Source: Bacteroidia bacterium
GTDB taxonomy: Bacteria > Bacteroidota > Bacteroidia > Bacteroidales > Azobacteroidaceae
DNA length: 8,277 nucleotides
Assembly (NCBI GenBank): GCA_025996695.1
Contig: BNTP01000097.1
Span: 1 to 8,277, forward strand
Reading direction: 5' to 3'
Position numbers and translations under genes: made by a program. Shown here piece after piece: positions 1-6,936 of this stretch. The notes under the pieces were generated by a model that saw only the letters and a program-made list of their open reading frames with translations, made no database searches and had not been told where the DNA came from. Each line of letters opens with the position of its first letter. Position 1 is the first letter of the stretch.

Positions 1-121
1 GGTTGCTCCGGTTTAATGAGAGTGATATTAAACTTTGTAATCACCTGAGCTGTATGCGGTGAAAGGCGCACGTACAGTTCTTAAAGGGGAAAGCGGCGGT
101 AACGCCGCCGACCTACTTAAT
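1..121 (+). ncRNA. Group II intron, 3' end (domain IV tail, domains V and VI), partial
   Basis: This is the 3' end of a self-splicing retroelement RNA; the rest lies left of the window. Domain V is the 34 nt at 47-80. It starts GAGC and ends GTTC, with a 9-bp lower helix (47-55 with 72-80), the catalytic AGC triad at 48-50, a two-nt AC bulge (70-71) and a GAAA tetraloop (61-64). The upper helix is imperfect: a G-G opposition lies next to the loop-closing U-G pair. Domain VI is 81 to about 121. Its distal hairpin is GCGGCG-GTAA-CGCCGC (93-108), and a basal AGG/CCT pairing leaves A111 as the likely branch-point adenosine. The exact 3' splice site is uncertain (about 118-121). A small hairpin at 11-17/27-33 fits the end of domain IV. 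No reverse-transcriptase coding is visible in these 121 bases. Domain V and VI identity is firm; the intron class is not determined. Confidence 0.87.
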
Positions 122-161
122 TGCAAATATGTGTTTTTGACGATGCAAATTTACAACTTTT

Positions 162-198
162 CGGGGGCGTATCCTAATCGGATTTGCCCCCGTTTTTT
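162..198 (+). terminator. Rho-independent terminator, plus strand
   Basis: CGGGGGC (162-168) pairs with GCCCCCG (186-192). A second short stem, ATCC/GGAT (171-174 with 180-183), sits inside. A T6 run follows at once, and a second T8 run comes a few bases later. On the minus strand no T-run follows the hairpin, so the direction is plus. It would end the transcript that carries the group II intron, whose 3' end lies about 40 nt upstream. Confidence 0.85.
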
Positions 199-260
199 AT
201 TCGTTTTTTTTAGTCGGTTAGTAGTGATAAAAAATATTTTCGAGTGCTATGAAACACCCA

Positions 261-276
261 TGTCTAAATTTAGACA
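261..276. other. Perfect 16-bp palindrome in the intergenic gap
   Basis: TGTCTAAATTTAGACA is its own reverse complement. It lies 31 bp beyond the stop codon of the minus-strand glycoside hydrolase and about 60 bp after the plus-strand terminator. It has no T-run on either side, so it is not a good terminator. It could be a dimeric regulator's operator or a weak hairpin at the end of the hydrolase mRNA. No gene start is visible next to it, which weakens the operator reading. Confidence 0.35.
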
Positions 277-306
277 CACAAGGCTATGATTTCCCTTATG
301 ACGAAG

Positions 307-3177
307 TCAGGCGTTCGCCCTGAATTTTATATTATCCATCCTTTTTGAAAACGAAACCTCTATTTGTCGCGTTTCGCCGGGCAAGAGATTGAAATAGCCG
401 TCGGAAAAGTAAGCCGGCAAGATTATTTCGTTGGTCGTTTTGTCAACCGCATTCAATTTGATGGAAGCTGCAATTTTTGAAGTTCGATTGGTTACCTCAA
501 CCAAATAATGATCGCCTTGTTGCTTGTGAGTGATTTGTAAGTCTGTTTGCAGCAGCGCAGCAATTTTGTCTTCTTTCCCTTGAAAATAATCGTTGATTGA
601 AAGGACATTCCCTCGTTGATCTTTTAATTCCAACCGCACCAAAAACACCCCATCTTCCAACTCCTTTAACTCCTCTAACTTCTCTAACTTCTCTAACTTC
701 TCTAACTTCTCTAACTTCTCTAACTTCGTTAAAGAATTGCTGATCGCATCCAAGCGAGCGGATCGATGCCCGATTTCTTTCCCGTTCAGGTCGAAAAGGC
801 GGACGAGGGCGGTTAAATTCCGGACAGATTGGCGAGTAGTGTTGATGACTACAATTTCATTGTCGGGTTTATTCAATTGGATGTGGAGCGGTTCGCAGGC
901 TTTTTTAGAGCCAAAATAGGAGCCGGGGGTTTCATAATCGTAGGTATATGTCTGCCAAATCATGCTGGGCCACGCGGGGTGACTCATCCACAAAATTAGT
1001 CCGGTGGTGGTATGCCACATTTTACTGTTCCATGCTTCCAGCATATTACGCCAAGCATCGTAGCACACGACTTGCGCCTTTTCCGTGAAATCAACCATGT
1101 CAGTTGGCGCGCCGTAACGGTTGACCGCTTCCATAAAACCTTTATAATTTTGTGAAGTAGCGTGTAAATCGTGGTATGCCCACACGTCGTTAATCGGCCA
1201 CTGATCTTCCGGCGCAATAAATTTGCGAATAGTCGAAGCGGTCGGCACGGCATAACTGCCCATTTCCGTATTAAATCCCTGTGCATTGTTGGTGTAATAG
1301 TTAGAAGGGTTGTCAAAATAGCCCCACGGACCACTGGTGCGCATATTCAGATAGCGCGATTGTCCATGATAGTGGCGGGTGGGATCTTCTTTTGCCAACA
1401 TTTCGGTCAGCACTTTGGCTAATCCTTTGGGCGCAAATCCCTCGTTGCGGGGACACCAAATGGCGATAGATGGGTGATTTCTGAAACGGCGAACCACATC
1501 CGTAGCGTTGCGCATAAACAGCGGTTGGTCGTTTGGTTCCACCGTGTCGTCGGTCGTAATCCAAAAATCGTTCCACACCAACATACCGTATTCGTCGCAC
1601 AAGTCGTAGAAAATTTCTTCTGTCGATTCGCCGGTCCAGTTGCGGACAATATTGAAATTCATATCCTGATGCAGTTTTAGATAGGGTTCGAGGTGTTCAC
1701 GACCGGAATTTTTCATCGCGTCATCCATGCCCCAATTTCCTCCGCGACAGAAAATGCGCACGCCGTTTACCCGAATAACCAAAAACGGACCGACCGGATC
1801 GGCTGCGTCTAATTGTTGAAAATCAGAGAGTTGCACACCTGCTTGCAAAGTCGGAAGTTGCACCTCTTTGGAAAATGCGAAACGGTTTTCGTAATTGAAA
1901 AGAGGCTTGCCTGTGATGACATCTGTTGGCGAGTAGGCGATGCGGGAATTGCCCTGCACGCTGTCGCGCACCATCAATTCGTAGGACATTTCGCGGATGC
2001 CGAAACGGATATGTTTCCCGCTTGCGCCGGAATGGCCGGTGGCAGACAAATCCAATTCATACAAATTTTGTTGTCCATAGCCGTTAGGCCACCACAAACG
2101 CGGATTTTTAATTTCTATGGGAGCCAATCGTATTTGTTTTGTTTCATTGGGTTCCAAATGATAGGGAAGTTCGACGCTTATGTTTGAGGTTCTCGCCTGC
2201 GCGGGAATGACCGCTTTCAATTGACCATCAATGGGTTGCGATGAATGATTTTTCAGTTGAGCCAAAATCGTGATTTTTGCGGAGGTAGTGTCCGGCAAAG
2301 TTAAATCTGTAATCACTTGTGGGTCAATGATTTCGACGTTGCTGCCGATTTTTAGTCGCACGTCTTGCCAAATACCGATGTTGCGGTCGCGAATCCCCGG
2401 AATCCAGTCCCAGCCCATGGCGGCGATGAATGTGGGGCCGTCAATGCTGAGCGCACCGCCATTGAAGCCTTGTCCGGCAATTGTAGACTGCTCGTGAGGT
2501 ATGCCCGGATTGTTTGGCGGCAAAATATGTACCGCCAAGATGTTTGTGCCTGACTTTTTGATGTTATTGGTCACGTCAAATTCGCCACGGATGAACGCGC
2601 CCGTGATATTTCCCAATTTTTTGCCATTCAGAAAAATTTCCGCACGGTAGTTTATGCCGTTAAAAAGCAATGTAACGCGCTCGCCGGCAGCAATTTGAGG
2701 TGCTTCAAACGCATTACGATACCACCAATCCATCCGGCAAAGTGTGTCCGGAATCGCTAAATTATTGAGCCCAAAATAGGGGTCGGGATACACGCCTTGA
2801 TTGACCAAAGTGGTCAAAACGGTGCCGGGGACGGTTGCATTCAGCCAATTTTTTGTGTCGAAATCCGGTGCAAAAATCGATTGTTGGCTTTCGAGTAATT
2901 GTGTATTTGTCCCCAGCTCCCAACCATCAGCAATTATCCATTCGGCTCCCGCACTCCCCTCAGGCTGGTATTCACTTCCCATGAGGGGGGTGAGGGGCAA
3001 GCCTGCAATGACGTCTTGCTTGGCTTTGCGGACGGATGTTTGAAATGGGGCCTTGCCTACCGGCAATTCCGATTGTGGTTGCGGAGCTTGAAGTCCCGTC
3101 CAGAGTTGTGTTAAACTTTGTCCGAATGAATATGCGGACAAACTGATTATGAAGCAAAATAGCAGTAGTTTTTTCAT
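307..3177 (-). CDS. Secreted glycoside hydrolase family 2 (beta-mannosidase / exo-beta-glucosaminidase type)
   Basis: A 956-residue retaining glycosidase, likely cutting beta-linked mannose or glucosamine from oligosaccharides or glycoproteins outside the cytoplasm. Residues 1-20 are a clear signal peptide (MKKLLLFCF start, cut near SFGQ). The sugar-binding jelly roll is about 84-285 (ATVPGTVLTTLV, then PDPYFGLNN), an Ig-like domain about 285-395, the TIM barrel about 463-770, and C-terminal Ig-like domains follow. RGGNWGMDDAM (478-488) is typical of the exo-beta-glucosaminidase/mannosylglycoprotein endo-mannosidase branch. Glu579 in WCPRNEG is the expected acid/base and Glu638 in FNTEMGS the expected nucleophile. 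The start at 3177 is chosen because the signal peptide begins there. An in-frame start at 3276 would put 33 unlike residues first and overlap rsmD by 77 bp. The leader is A-rich without Shine-Dalgarno. The C-terminal part carries a (Leu-Glu-Lys)n minisatellite (about 816-842), and the linker at 38-75 looks repeat-derived. Family is certain, substrate is not. Confidence 0.93.
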   Translation of the reverse strand: MKKLLLFCFIISLSAYSFGQSLTQLWTGLQAPQPQSELPVGKAPFQTSVRKAKQDVIAGLPLTPLMGSEYQPEGSAGAEWIIADGWELGTNTQLLESQQSIFAPDFDTKNWLNATVPGTVLTTLVNQGVYPDPYFGLNNLAIPDTLCRMDWWYRNAFEAPQIAAGERVTLLFNGINYRAEIFLNGKKLGNITGAFIRGEFDVTNNIKKSGTNILAVHILPPNNPGIPHEQSTIAGQGFNGGALSIDGPTFIAAMGWDWIPGIRDRNIGIWQDVRLKIGSNVEIIDPQVITDLTLPDTTSAKITILAQLKNHSSQPIDGQLKAVIPAQARTSNISVELPYHLEPNETKQIRLAPIEIKNPRLWWPNGYGQQNLYELDLSATGHSGASGKHIRFGIREMSYELMVRDSVQGNSRIAYSPTDVITGKPLFNYENRFAFSKEVQLPTLQAGVQLSDFQQLDAADPVGPFLVIRVNGVRIFCRGGNWGMDDAMKNSGREHLEPYLKLHQDMNFNIVRNWTGESTEEIFYDLCDEYGMLVWNDFWITTDDTVEPNDQPLFMRNATDVVRRFRNHPSIAIWCPRNEGFAPKGLAKVLTEMLAKEDPTRHYHGQSRYLNMRTSGPWGYFDNPSNYYTNNAQGFNTEMGSYAVPTASTIRKFIAPEDQWPINDVWAYHDLHATSQNYKGFMEAVNRYGAPTDMVDFTEKAQVVCYDAWRNMLEAWNSKMWHTTTGLILWMSHPAWPSMIWQTYTYDYETPGSYFGSKKACEPLHIQLNKPDNEIVVINTTRQSVRNLTALVRLFDLNGKEIGHRSARLDAISNSLTKLEKLEKLEKLEKLEKLEELKELEDGVFLVRLELKDQRGNVLSINDYFQGKEDKIAALLQTDLQITHKQQGDHYLVEVTNRTSKIAASIKLNAVDKTTNEIILPAYFSDGYFNLLPGETRQIEVSFSKRMDNIKFRANA
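657..728. repeat. In-frame 9-bp minisatellite within the glycoside hydrolase
   Basis: Eight 9-bp units lie head to tail. Five are perfect CTAACTTCT (675-719), one ends in G (720-728), and two are degenerate (CCAACTCCT and TTAACTCCT, 657-674). Read on the coding strand they give repeated Leu-Glu-Lys, then a degenerate Leu-Glu-Glu/Leu-Lys-Glu part, at about residues 816-842 of the hydrolase. The unit length keeps the reading frame whatever the copy number. It sits in a C-terminal Ig-like domain, just before the strand DGVFLVRLEL. Confidence 0.95.
2956..3066. repeat. Palindromic, repeat-like DNA inside the hydrolase N-terminal linker
   Basis: CCCCTCA (2956-2962) is inverted as TGAGGGG (2991-2997), and TTGCC-TACC-GGCAA forms a hairpin at 3053-3066. 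Both resemble the CC-loop-GG palindromes found between genes in this window. They fall in residues about 38-42 and 61-74 of the hydrolase, between the signal peptide and the first jelly roll, where the protein is low in recognisable fold content (LPLTPLMGSEYQPEG). That this is absorbed repeat DNA is inference. Confidence 0.35.
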
Positions 3178-3199
3178 TTTGTGTGTTTTTTGTGTATTT

Positions 3200-3757
3200 T
3201 TATTTCGATGATTTTTCGGATGCAAAGTTACAAAAAATGCTGAAATTGACAGCACCGTAGATGCGGCGTTGGACAAAGTGATGTAGGCCGGAAAAGTCGT
3301 ATTCTTTGGGGTGTTCCATTACAAAAACGCCGTTTTCGTGCAAGAAATTCTTGGATAGAATGAGTTCGGGGATGTGTTCAAAGTCTTTCAAGGCGTAAGG
3401 CGGGTCAGCAAAAATAAAGTCAAACTTCTGCTGAGTTGTTTCCAAAAAGCGAAAAACATCCATTTTGATTGGCTTTAAGCGGTCGTCTTTCAGGAGTGCC
3501 TGCACTTTTTTGATAAAAGCATGGTGCGCGGCATCTTGTTCGATGCAAACCACCTCTTGACAGCCACGCGAAAGCAGTTCAAAGCTGATGCTGCCGGTTC
3601 CGGAAAATAAATCCAAAGCCGTAGCGTCCTCTAAATCCATGAGATTAGACAGCACATTGAACAAATTTTCTTTGGCAAAATCTGTTGTAGGTCGTGCCTT
3701 AAAACTTTTTGGCACTTCAAAACGCCTGCTTTTATATTTTCCGCTAATAATGCGCAT
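3200..3757 (-). CDS. rsmD: 16S rRNA (guanine(966)-N(2))-methyltransferase RsmD
   Basis: Transfers a methyl group from S-adenosylmethionine to N2 of G966 in helix 31 of 16S rRNA, acting on assembling 30S subunits in the cytoplasm. At 185 residues it has the usual family length. The N-terminus MRIISGKYKSRR followed by RPTTDFAKENLFNVL is the RsmD signature. Motif I, LDLFSGTGSI (48-57), binds SAM. CIEQD (71-75) gives the acidic end of strand 2. DPPY (118-121) is the motif IV used by amino-group N-methyltransferases. The start lies 14 nt after the stop of the upstream membrane-protein gene, so the two are probably one transcript. The next gene, the glycoside hydrolase, begins 22 nt after its stop. 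Confidence 0.95.
   Translation of the reverse strand: MRIISGKYKSRRFEVPKSFKARPTTDFAKENLFNVLSNLMDLEDATALDLFSGTGSISFELLSRGCQEVVCIEQDAAHHAFIKKVQALLKDDRLKPIKMDVFRFLETTQQKFDFIFADPPYALKDFEHIPELILSKNFLHENGVFVMEHPKEYDFSGLHHFVQRRIYGAVNFSIFCNFASEKSSK
3223..3230 (-). promoter_or_regulatory. Possible -7 box for the glycoside hydrolase
   Basis: On the minus strand this reads TAACTTTG, a match to the Bacteroidota TAnnTTTG -7 element. It is 46 nt upstream of the hydrolase start codon, inside the 3' end of rsmD. No good TTG -33 element is seen at the expected distance, so it is only a candidate. If real, it would let the hydrolase be transcribed apart from rsmD. Confidence 0.4.
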
Positions 3758-3771
3758 TTTCTAATTATCAA

Positions 3772-4758
3772 TTAATTTTGAAACCAATTTTTGATGAGGT
3801 CGACATCTATATTTTGTTGAAACACAGATAGTAATGAGATATAATAGTCAATCAAAGCCGCAATAAAGACCAGTATTGTGAACACAAACAGCCAACTTTT
3901 CCATTTTCGGATGGATAAGGTAAAATAGTGAGCAATCAGCAGTGTTATAGGGATGTAAGTAATTAACTGCCAACCGTAGTTGGTGGTTGTTTGCAGCAAA
4001 AAGAAGAAAAATACAACAATTGCAAAAAAGTATAAATAGCTCAAAATGGTGATGGTACGCACTTTTTCAGAAATGCCTGACATGAAAATTTTCCCGCCGG
4101 CCAAAATAAACAAAAACGTCAAATAAGCGGTAATCACCCATTCGCACAGACTAAAAAGCTCAAAATCAAGGTTCCATTGCGTATCAAAAGTGGGTAGAGC
4201 GGCAATAAAAATTGTCGGGTCATTTTTCACAATACTCCAAGTAAATATCAAAAAATAAACCAGCGCAAAGCCCATCCAGGAAGCAAAAAAACTCCGTAGA
4301 TTCAGGCTCTTAAACAGATACATTCCAATCCAAAACAGGGGCAAAAAATACAGCACAGGCGTCCACAGGAAGCTCCCCAGGGTTAGTAAAATAGAGATGT
4401 TGAACGCGCTCAACTGCGATTTAGACTGTTGGTAAATCATAAAAAGGGAATAAAAACACAGCAAAATAGTCAATGCCATCAAACTGCCCAACCAATCATC
4501 AAAATAGTTTGGATTAGTACCCACAAACAGCAGGTATAAAAATGCCGGTAACAGCGTTCGCTGTCGAATCACCAAGAAAATTTGTGTCAAAGACAAAAGC
4601 GCGGCAGCTATGGCGATTTGCATGCCGGTGGCAGTCCACAACTGCCACGACAGGCGATTTTCCGCCAGCACCAAGCGCACAATCACGAAAATTACCAGCG
4701 CCAAAATGAGCGGCAAGCGATTGGTGATAAAGTTTTTTTGTAATTTTTTAATATCCAC
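3772..4758 (-). CDS. Polytopic inner-membrane protein, DUF6427-like
   Basis: Function unknown. The 328-residue protein is almost wholly hydrophobic. About nine or ten membrane segments can be picked out by eye, near residues 15-31, 44-64, 68-80, 90-110, 120-149 (one or two), 158-176, 204-222, 234-256, 263-281 and 289-307. No signal peptide or enzymatic motif is seen. KSLNLRSFFASWMGFALVYF (150-169) resembles the segment typical of DUF6427 proteins as I recall them. In Flavobacteriia that family is often found near purD with a small membrane protein (DUF6341) between, so the order purD, short frame, this gene fits. The start is GTG at 4758: the frame is closed by TAA at 4774-4776 upstream, and the next in-frame Met (residue 46) would lose the first membrane segment. 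The family name is from memory of family style and context, not from a search. Confidence 0.75.
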   Translation of the reverse strand: MDIKKLQKNFITNRLPLILALVIFVIVRLVLAENRLSWQLWTATGMQIAIAAALLSLTQIFLVIRQRTLLPAFLYLLFVGTNPNYFDDWLGSLMALTILLCFYSLFMIYQQSKSQLSAFNISILLTLGSFLWTPVLYFLPLFWIGMYLFKSLNLRSFFASWMGFALVYFLIFTWSIVKNDPTIFIAALPTFDTQWNLDFELFSLCEWVITAYLTFLFILAGGKIFMSGISEKVRTITILSYLYFFAIVVFFFFLLQTTTNYGWQLITYIPITLLIAHYFTLSIRKWKSWLFVFTILVFIAALIDYYISLLSVFQQNIDVDLIKNWFQN

Positions 4759-4776
4759 TTTTTTAGAGTTTAGTTA

Positions 4777-5031
4777 TTAGAGCAGGGACGACACTTTATT
4801 AACCGTAGACTTCAGTCTACGGACTGCCTGCCACACGCAACCTTCACCCCGCAGGGGTGACACTTGATAGTGCCGTCCCTGCGGGACTGTCAAGTGCTCA
4901 TTTCTATACCGTAGACTGAAGTCTACGGTTAATAAAGTGTCGTCCCTGCGGGACAAGGCGCCGTTTGCAAAATATAGCACCTCAAAAAAAGATTTAGCCT
5001 TTTTAAATCGTGCTGTTTTATTTTCTTCCAT
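4777..5031 (-). CDS. Doubtful 84-residue frame, mostly translated repeat DNA
   Basis: The frame starts at ATG 5031 after an AT-rich leader and stops 18 nt before the membrane-protein gene. Only the first 25 or so residues (MEENKTARFKKAKSFFEVLYF) are not made from the palindrome at 4782-4949. Everything after about residue 28 is that inverted repeat read through. It sits where flavobacterial genomes often have a small DUF6341 membrane protein, and KSFFEVLYF is faintly like the start of such proteins. However, no membrane segment follows. It may be the truncated N-terminus of such a gene disrupted by the repeat, or not a gene at all. Confidence 0.25.
   Translation of the reverse strand: MEENKTARFKKAKSFFEVLYFANGALSRRDDTLLTVDFSLRYRNEHLTVPQGRHYQVSPLRGEGCVWQAVRRLKSTVNKVSSLL
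4782..4949. repeat. Nested intergenic palindrome with 41-bp perfect arms
   Basis: The arms at 4782-4822 and 4909-4949 are exact reverse complements over 41 bp and are 86 bp apart. Each arm holds its own hairpin, CCGTAGACT-TC-AGTCTACGG or its complement. Between the arms lie TCACCCC-GCA-GGGGTGA (4844-4860) and CACTTGA/TCAAGTG (4861-4867 with 4890-4896) enclosing GTCCC-TGC-GGGAC (4875-4887). It fills the gap upstream of the membrane-protein gene. A related, truncated copy lies at 6664-6708, so this is a repeat family rather than a one-off hairpin. There is no transposase and no obvious target duplication. Confidence 0.93.
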
Positions 5032-5080
5032 ATTATTTCGCTAACTTTATTAATGGTTATCGGATATTGCACCTAATGTG

Positions 5081-5217
5081 AATTCCCTACGGGAAATTGT
5101 TGAAAGGGAGAGCATCTATTTTCTATTGATATGCAAGTCCTAACGGACTATTTGCCCGTAGGGCATCCATATCAATAGAAAATGACATTCCACCCAAGTG
5201 TTATAGCCCAGAGGGCT
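5081..5217. repeat. Intergenic cluster of four hairpins flanked by a 16-bp inverted repeat
   Basis: Downstream of purD there is a perfect 16-bp inverted repeat, ATTTTCTATTGATATG (5118-5133) against 5168-5183. It encloses two hairpins, AGTCC-TAAC-GGACT (5136-5149) and TGCCC-GTA-GGGCA (5153-5165). Outside it lie TTCCC-TAC-GGGAA (5083-5095) and AGCCC-AGA-GGGCT (5205-5217). The layout is symmetric, with hairpins inside and outside the long arms. No T-run follows, so it is not a classical terminator, but it may still protect or end the purD mRNA. Bacteroidota genomes often carry such elements; the family name is unknown to me. Confidence 0.88.
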
Positions 5218-5253
5218 TTCACCTTATTTTTAGGTATTATATCCAGCATTCAT

Positions 5254-6540
5254 TTAACTAAACTCTATTCCAATGTCTTTTCTGTAATATTTATCTTCAA
5301 AATCAATTATTTCTGCGTTTGCAAACGACTGATTCAAAGCCTCTTGTATCGTGTATCCATACGAGCTGATAGCAATTACGCGTCCGCCGTTGGTCACGAT
5401 TTGATTGTCTTTTTCGGCGGTGCCTGCATGAAAAATCAGGCTGTTTTTGACCTTATCTAAGCCTGTGATGTTTTTGCCTTTGGCATAATCGCCCGGATAG
5501 CCGCCTGAAACTAACATCACGGTGGTCACGGCTCGCGGGTCTGTTTGCAGGTCTTTTTCAGCCAAATTGCCGTGCGCAACGCCCTGCAATAAATCCACCA
5601 AATCAGACCGGATGCGCGGCATTACCACTTCCGTTTCGGGATCGCCCATCCGGCAGTTGTATTCGATGACCATCGGCTCTTCGTCCACTCGAATCAATCC
5701 AACGAAGATAAATCCTTTATACTCAATGTTTTCCTTTTTCAGTCCTTCGATTGTCGGAATCACAATGCGTTCTTCCACTTTTTTCATAAACGCCTTATCT
5801 GCGAATGGGACGGGACTTACGGCACCCATACCGCCGGTGTTCAGACCGGTGTCGCCTACCCCGATGCGTTTGTAATCTTTGGCCTCGGGCAAAATTTTAT
5901 AACTCGTGCCGTCGGTCAGCACAAACACCGAACATTCGATGCCGGAAAGAAATTCTTCAATCACGACCGTTTCGCTTGCTTTGCCAAAACGGCCGTCCAG
6001 CATGGCTTGAAGTTCGCGGATGGCTTCATCCAAGTCGTTGATAATCAGCACCCCCTTGCCGGCAGCCAAGCCGTCGGCTTTTAGCACGTAGGGCGCTTTT
6101 GTTTCGGCTTTGCTCAACAACCGCAAAAAGTCTATCCCTTCGGACAAATTCGCTTGTGTAACGCTCAAATAGCGTGCCGTTGGTATCTTGTGGCGCATCA
6201 TAAACGCTTTTGCAAAATCTTTGCTGCCTTCTAATTGGGCTCCGGTTTTTGACGGTCCAATCACGGGAATCGCTTTCAAAGCATCATCCGCCTTGAAAAA
6301 ATCGTAAATGCCTTGCACCAACGGGTCTTCGGGACCCACGACAACCATACCGATGTCATTGGTCAGTGTAAAATTTTTCACGGCGTCAAAATCTGTTGCC
6401 GCAATCGCCACATTAGTGCCAACCGTTGCCGTACCTGCATTGCCCGGCGCAATAAACAGATAATCTGTCTGCACACTTTGTGCCAATTTCCAAGCCAAAG
6501 CGTGCTCTCTTCCTCCAGATCCTAATAGTAGTATGTTCAT
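5254..6540 (-). CDS. purD: Phosphoribosylamine--glycine ligase (GAR synthetase)
   Basis: Catalyses ATP + 5-phosphoribosylamine + glycine to glycinamide ribonucleotide + ADP + phosphate, the second step of de novo purine synthesis, in the cytoplasm. At 428 residues it is full length for the family. The N-terminal domain carries [13 protein letters not shown] (8-20) and [10 protein letters not shown] (69-78). [13 protein letters not shown] (95-107) leads into the ATP-grasp domain. [12 protein letters not shown] (153-164) is the glycine-rich ATP loop, [11 protein letters not shown] (230-240) the substrate loop, and [13 protein letters not shown] (293-305) carries the metal-binding Glu/Asn. It stands alone, not fused to purM or purN. 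A strong Bacteroidota-type promoter lies just upstream, so it starts its own transcript. Downstream is a palindrome cluster, then the membrane-protein gene. No frame damage is seen. Confidence 0.98.
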   Translation of the reverse strand: MNILLLGSGGREHALAWKLAQSVQTDYLFIAPGNAGTATVGTNVAIAATDFDAVKNFTLTNDIGMVVVGPEDPLVQGIYDFFKADDALKAIPVIGPSKTGAQLEGSKDFAKAFMMRHKIPTARYLSVTQANLSEGIDFLRLLSKAETKAPYVLKADGLAAGKGVLIINDLDEAIRELQAMLDGRFGKASETVVIEEFLSGIECSVFVLTDGTSYKILPEAKDYKRIGVGDTGLNTGGMGAVSPVPFADKAFMKKVEERIVIPTIEGLKKENIEYKGFIFVGLIRVDEEPMVIEYNCRMGDPETEVVMPRIRSDLVDLLQGVAHGNLAEKDLQTDPRAVTTVMLVSGGYPGDYAKGKNITGLDKVKNSLIFHAGTAEKDNQIVTNGGRVIAISSYGYTIQEALNQSFANAEIIDFEDKYYRKDIGIEFS

Positions 6541-6558
6541 AAGTGCTATTTATTAGGG

Positions 6559-6587
6559 CAAAGGTAATACTTTTTTTGCAAATACAA
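6559..6587 (-). promoter_or_regulatory. Bacteroidota sigma-A-type promoter of purD
   Basis: On the minus strand TTG (6585-6587) is followed after 18 nt by TACCTTTG (6559-6566), a perfect TAnnTTTG -7 box. Transcription should start near 6552, giving a leader of about a dozen nt, A/T-rich and without Shine-Dalgarno. Such short leaders are normal in this phylum, and one this short leaves no room for a purine riboswitch. Confidence 0.8.
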
Positions 6588-6663
6588 GTATCATGGGCTG
6601 ACAAATTCGCATGGTCGACCGCATTTTGTGATGATTGATTCGTAAGCATGCCACTTGACTTTC

Positions 6664-6708
6664 GCCCCTTGTCCCGTAGGGACAGCCCTTTATTAACCGT
6701 AGACTTCA
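6664..6708 (-). repeat. Truncated copy of the 4782-4949 palindromic repeat
   Basis: Read on the minus strand from 6708, the first 21 nt are identical to the inner part of the right arm at 4918-4938. Four differing bases follow, then GTCCC-TAC-GGGAC (6671-6683; GTCCC-TGC-GGGAC in the other copy), then AAGG and GC with one difference. The match stops abruptly at 6708/6709, where the other arm of the small hairpin would be expected, so this is half an element. Confidence 0.85.
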
Positions 6709-6749
6709 CTGAGAGTTGCATGAGAACAAAAAAATTATTTTTATGCTAA

Positions 6750-6863
6750 TATCAAATTCTCACGATCGTCGAATTGCTAAATGAAGCCTGTGACGCCAAA
6801 GCCATCGTAGAATATGACGAAAATGCTCGCAAGCAGCTACTCCTAAAAAATCGCGATATTTGA
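6750..6863 (+). pseudogene. Possible C-terminal remnant of an unidentified gene
   Basis: Between TAA (6747-6749) and TGA (6861-6863) lies a 37-codon open stretch whose translation looks protein-like: ILTIVELLNEACDAKAIVEY followed by a charged helical end, DENARKQLLLKNRDI. It has no start codon and no upstream body, and its codons suit the host. It lies just right of the broken repeat, so a gene may have been cut away here. I do not recognise the parent family. A chance open frame of this length is quite possible. Confidence 0.3.
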
Positions 6864-6936
6864 TGTGATTGTGAAATCGCAACATTGAGCTGTTATTCAG
6901 GCAGCCGCACTAAGCCTCATGTTTTTTTATTTATCG

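Noticed and set aside
59..289. Open plus-strand frame of 76 codons at the left edge.
   Set aside because: It runs through intron domains V and VI and the terminator hairpin, so it is an accidental frame.
996..1680. Several open frames on both strands opposite or alongside the glycoside hydrolase.
   Set aside because: They overlap the catalytic region of a well-supported gene and their translations look like out-of-frame readings rich in Arg, Cys and His.
3178..3276. Longer N-terminus for the glycoside hydrolase starting at 3276.
   Set aside because: The signal peptide starts at 3177. The extension would overlap rsmD by 77 bp and put a non-secretory sequence before the signal.
4782..4949. 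Bidirectional terminator for purD and the membrane-protein gene.
   Set aside because: No T-run follows the stem on either strand. The repeated, nested structure and the second copy fit a repeat element better.
6413..6721. A 102-codon minus-strand frame overlapping the start of purD.
   Set aside because: It covers the purD promoter, the repeat fragment and purD codons in another frame. The protein shows no family features.
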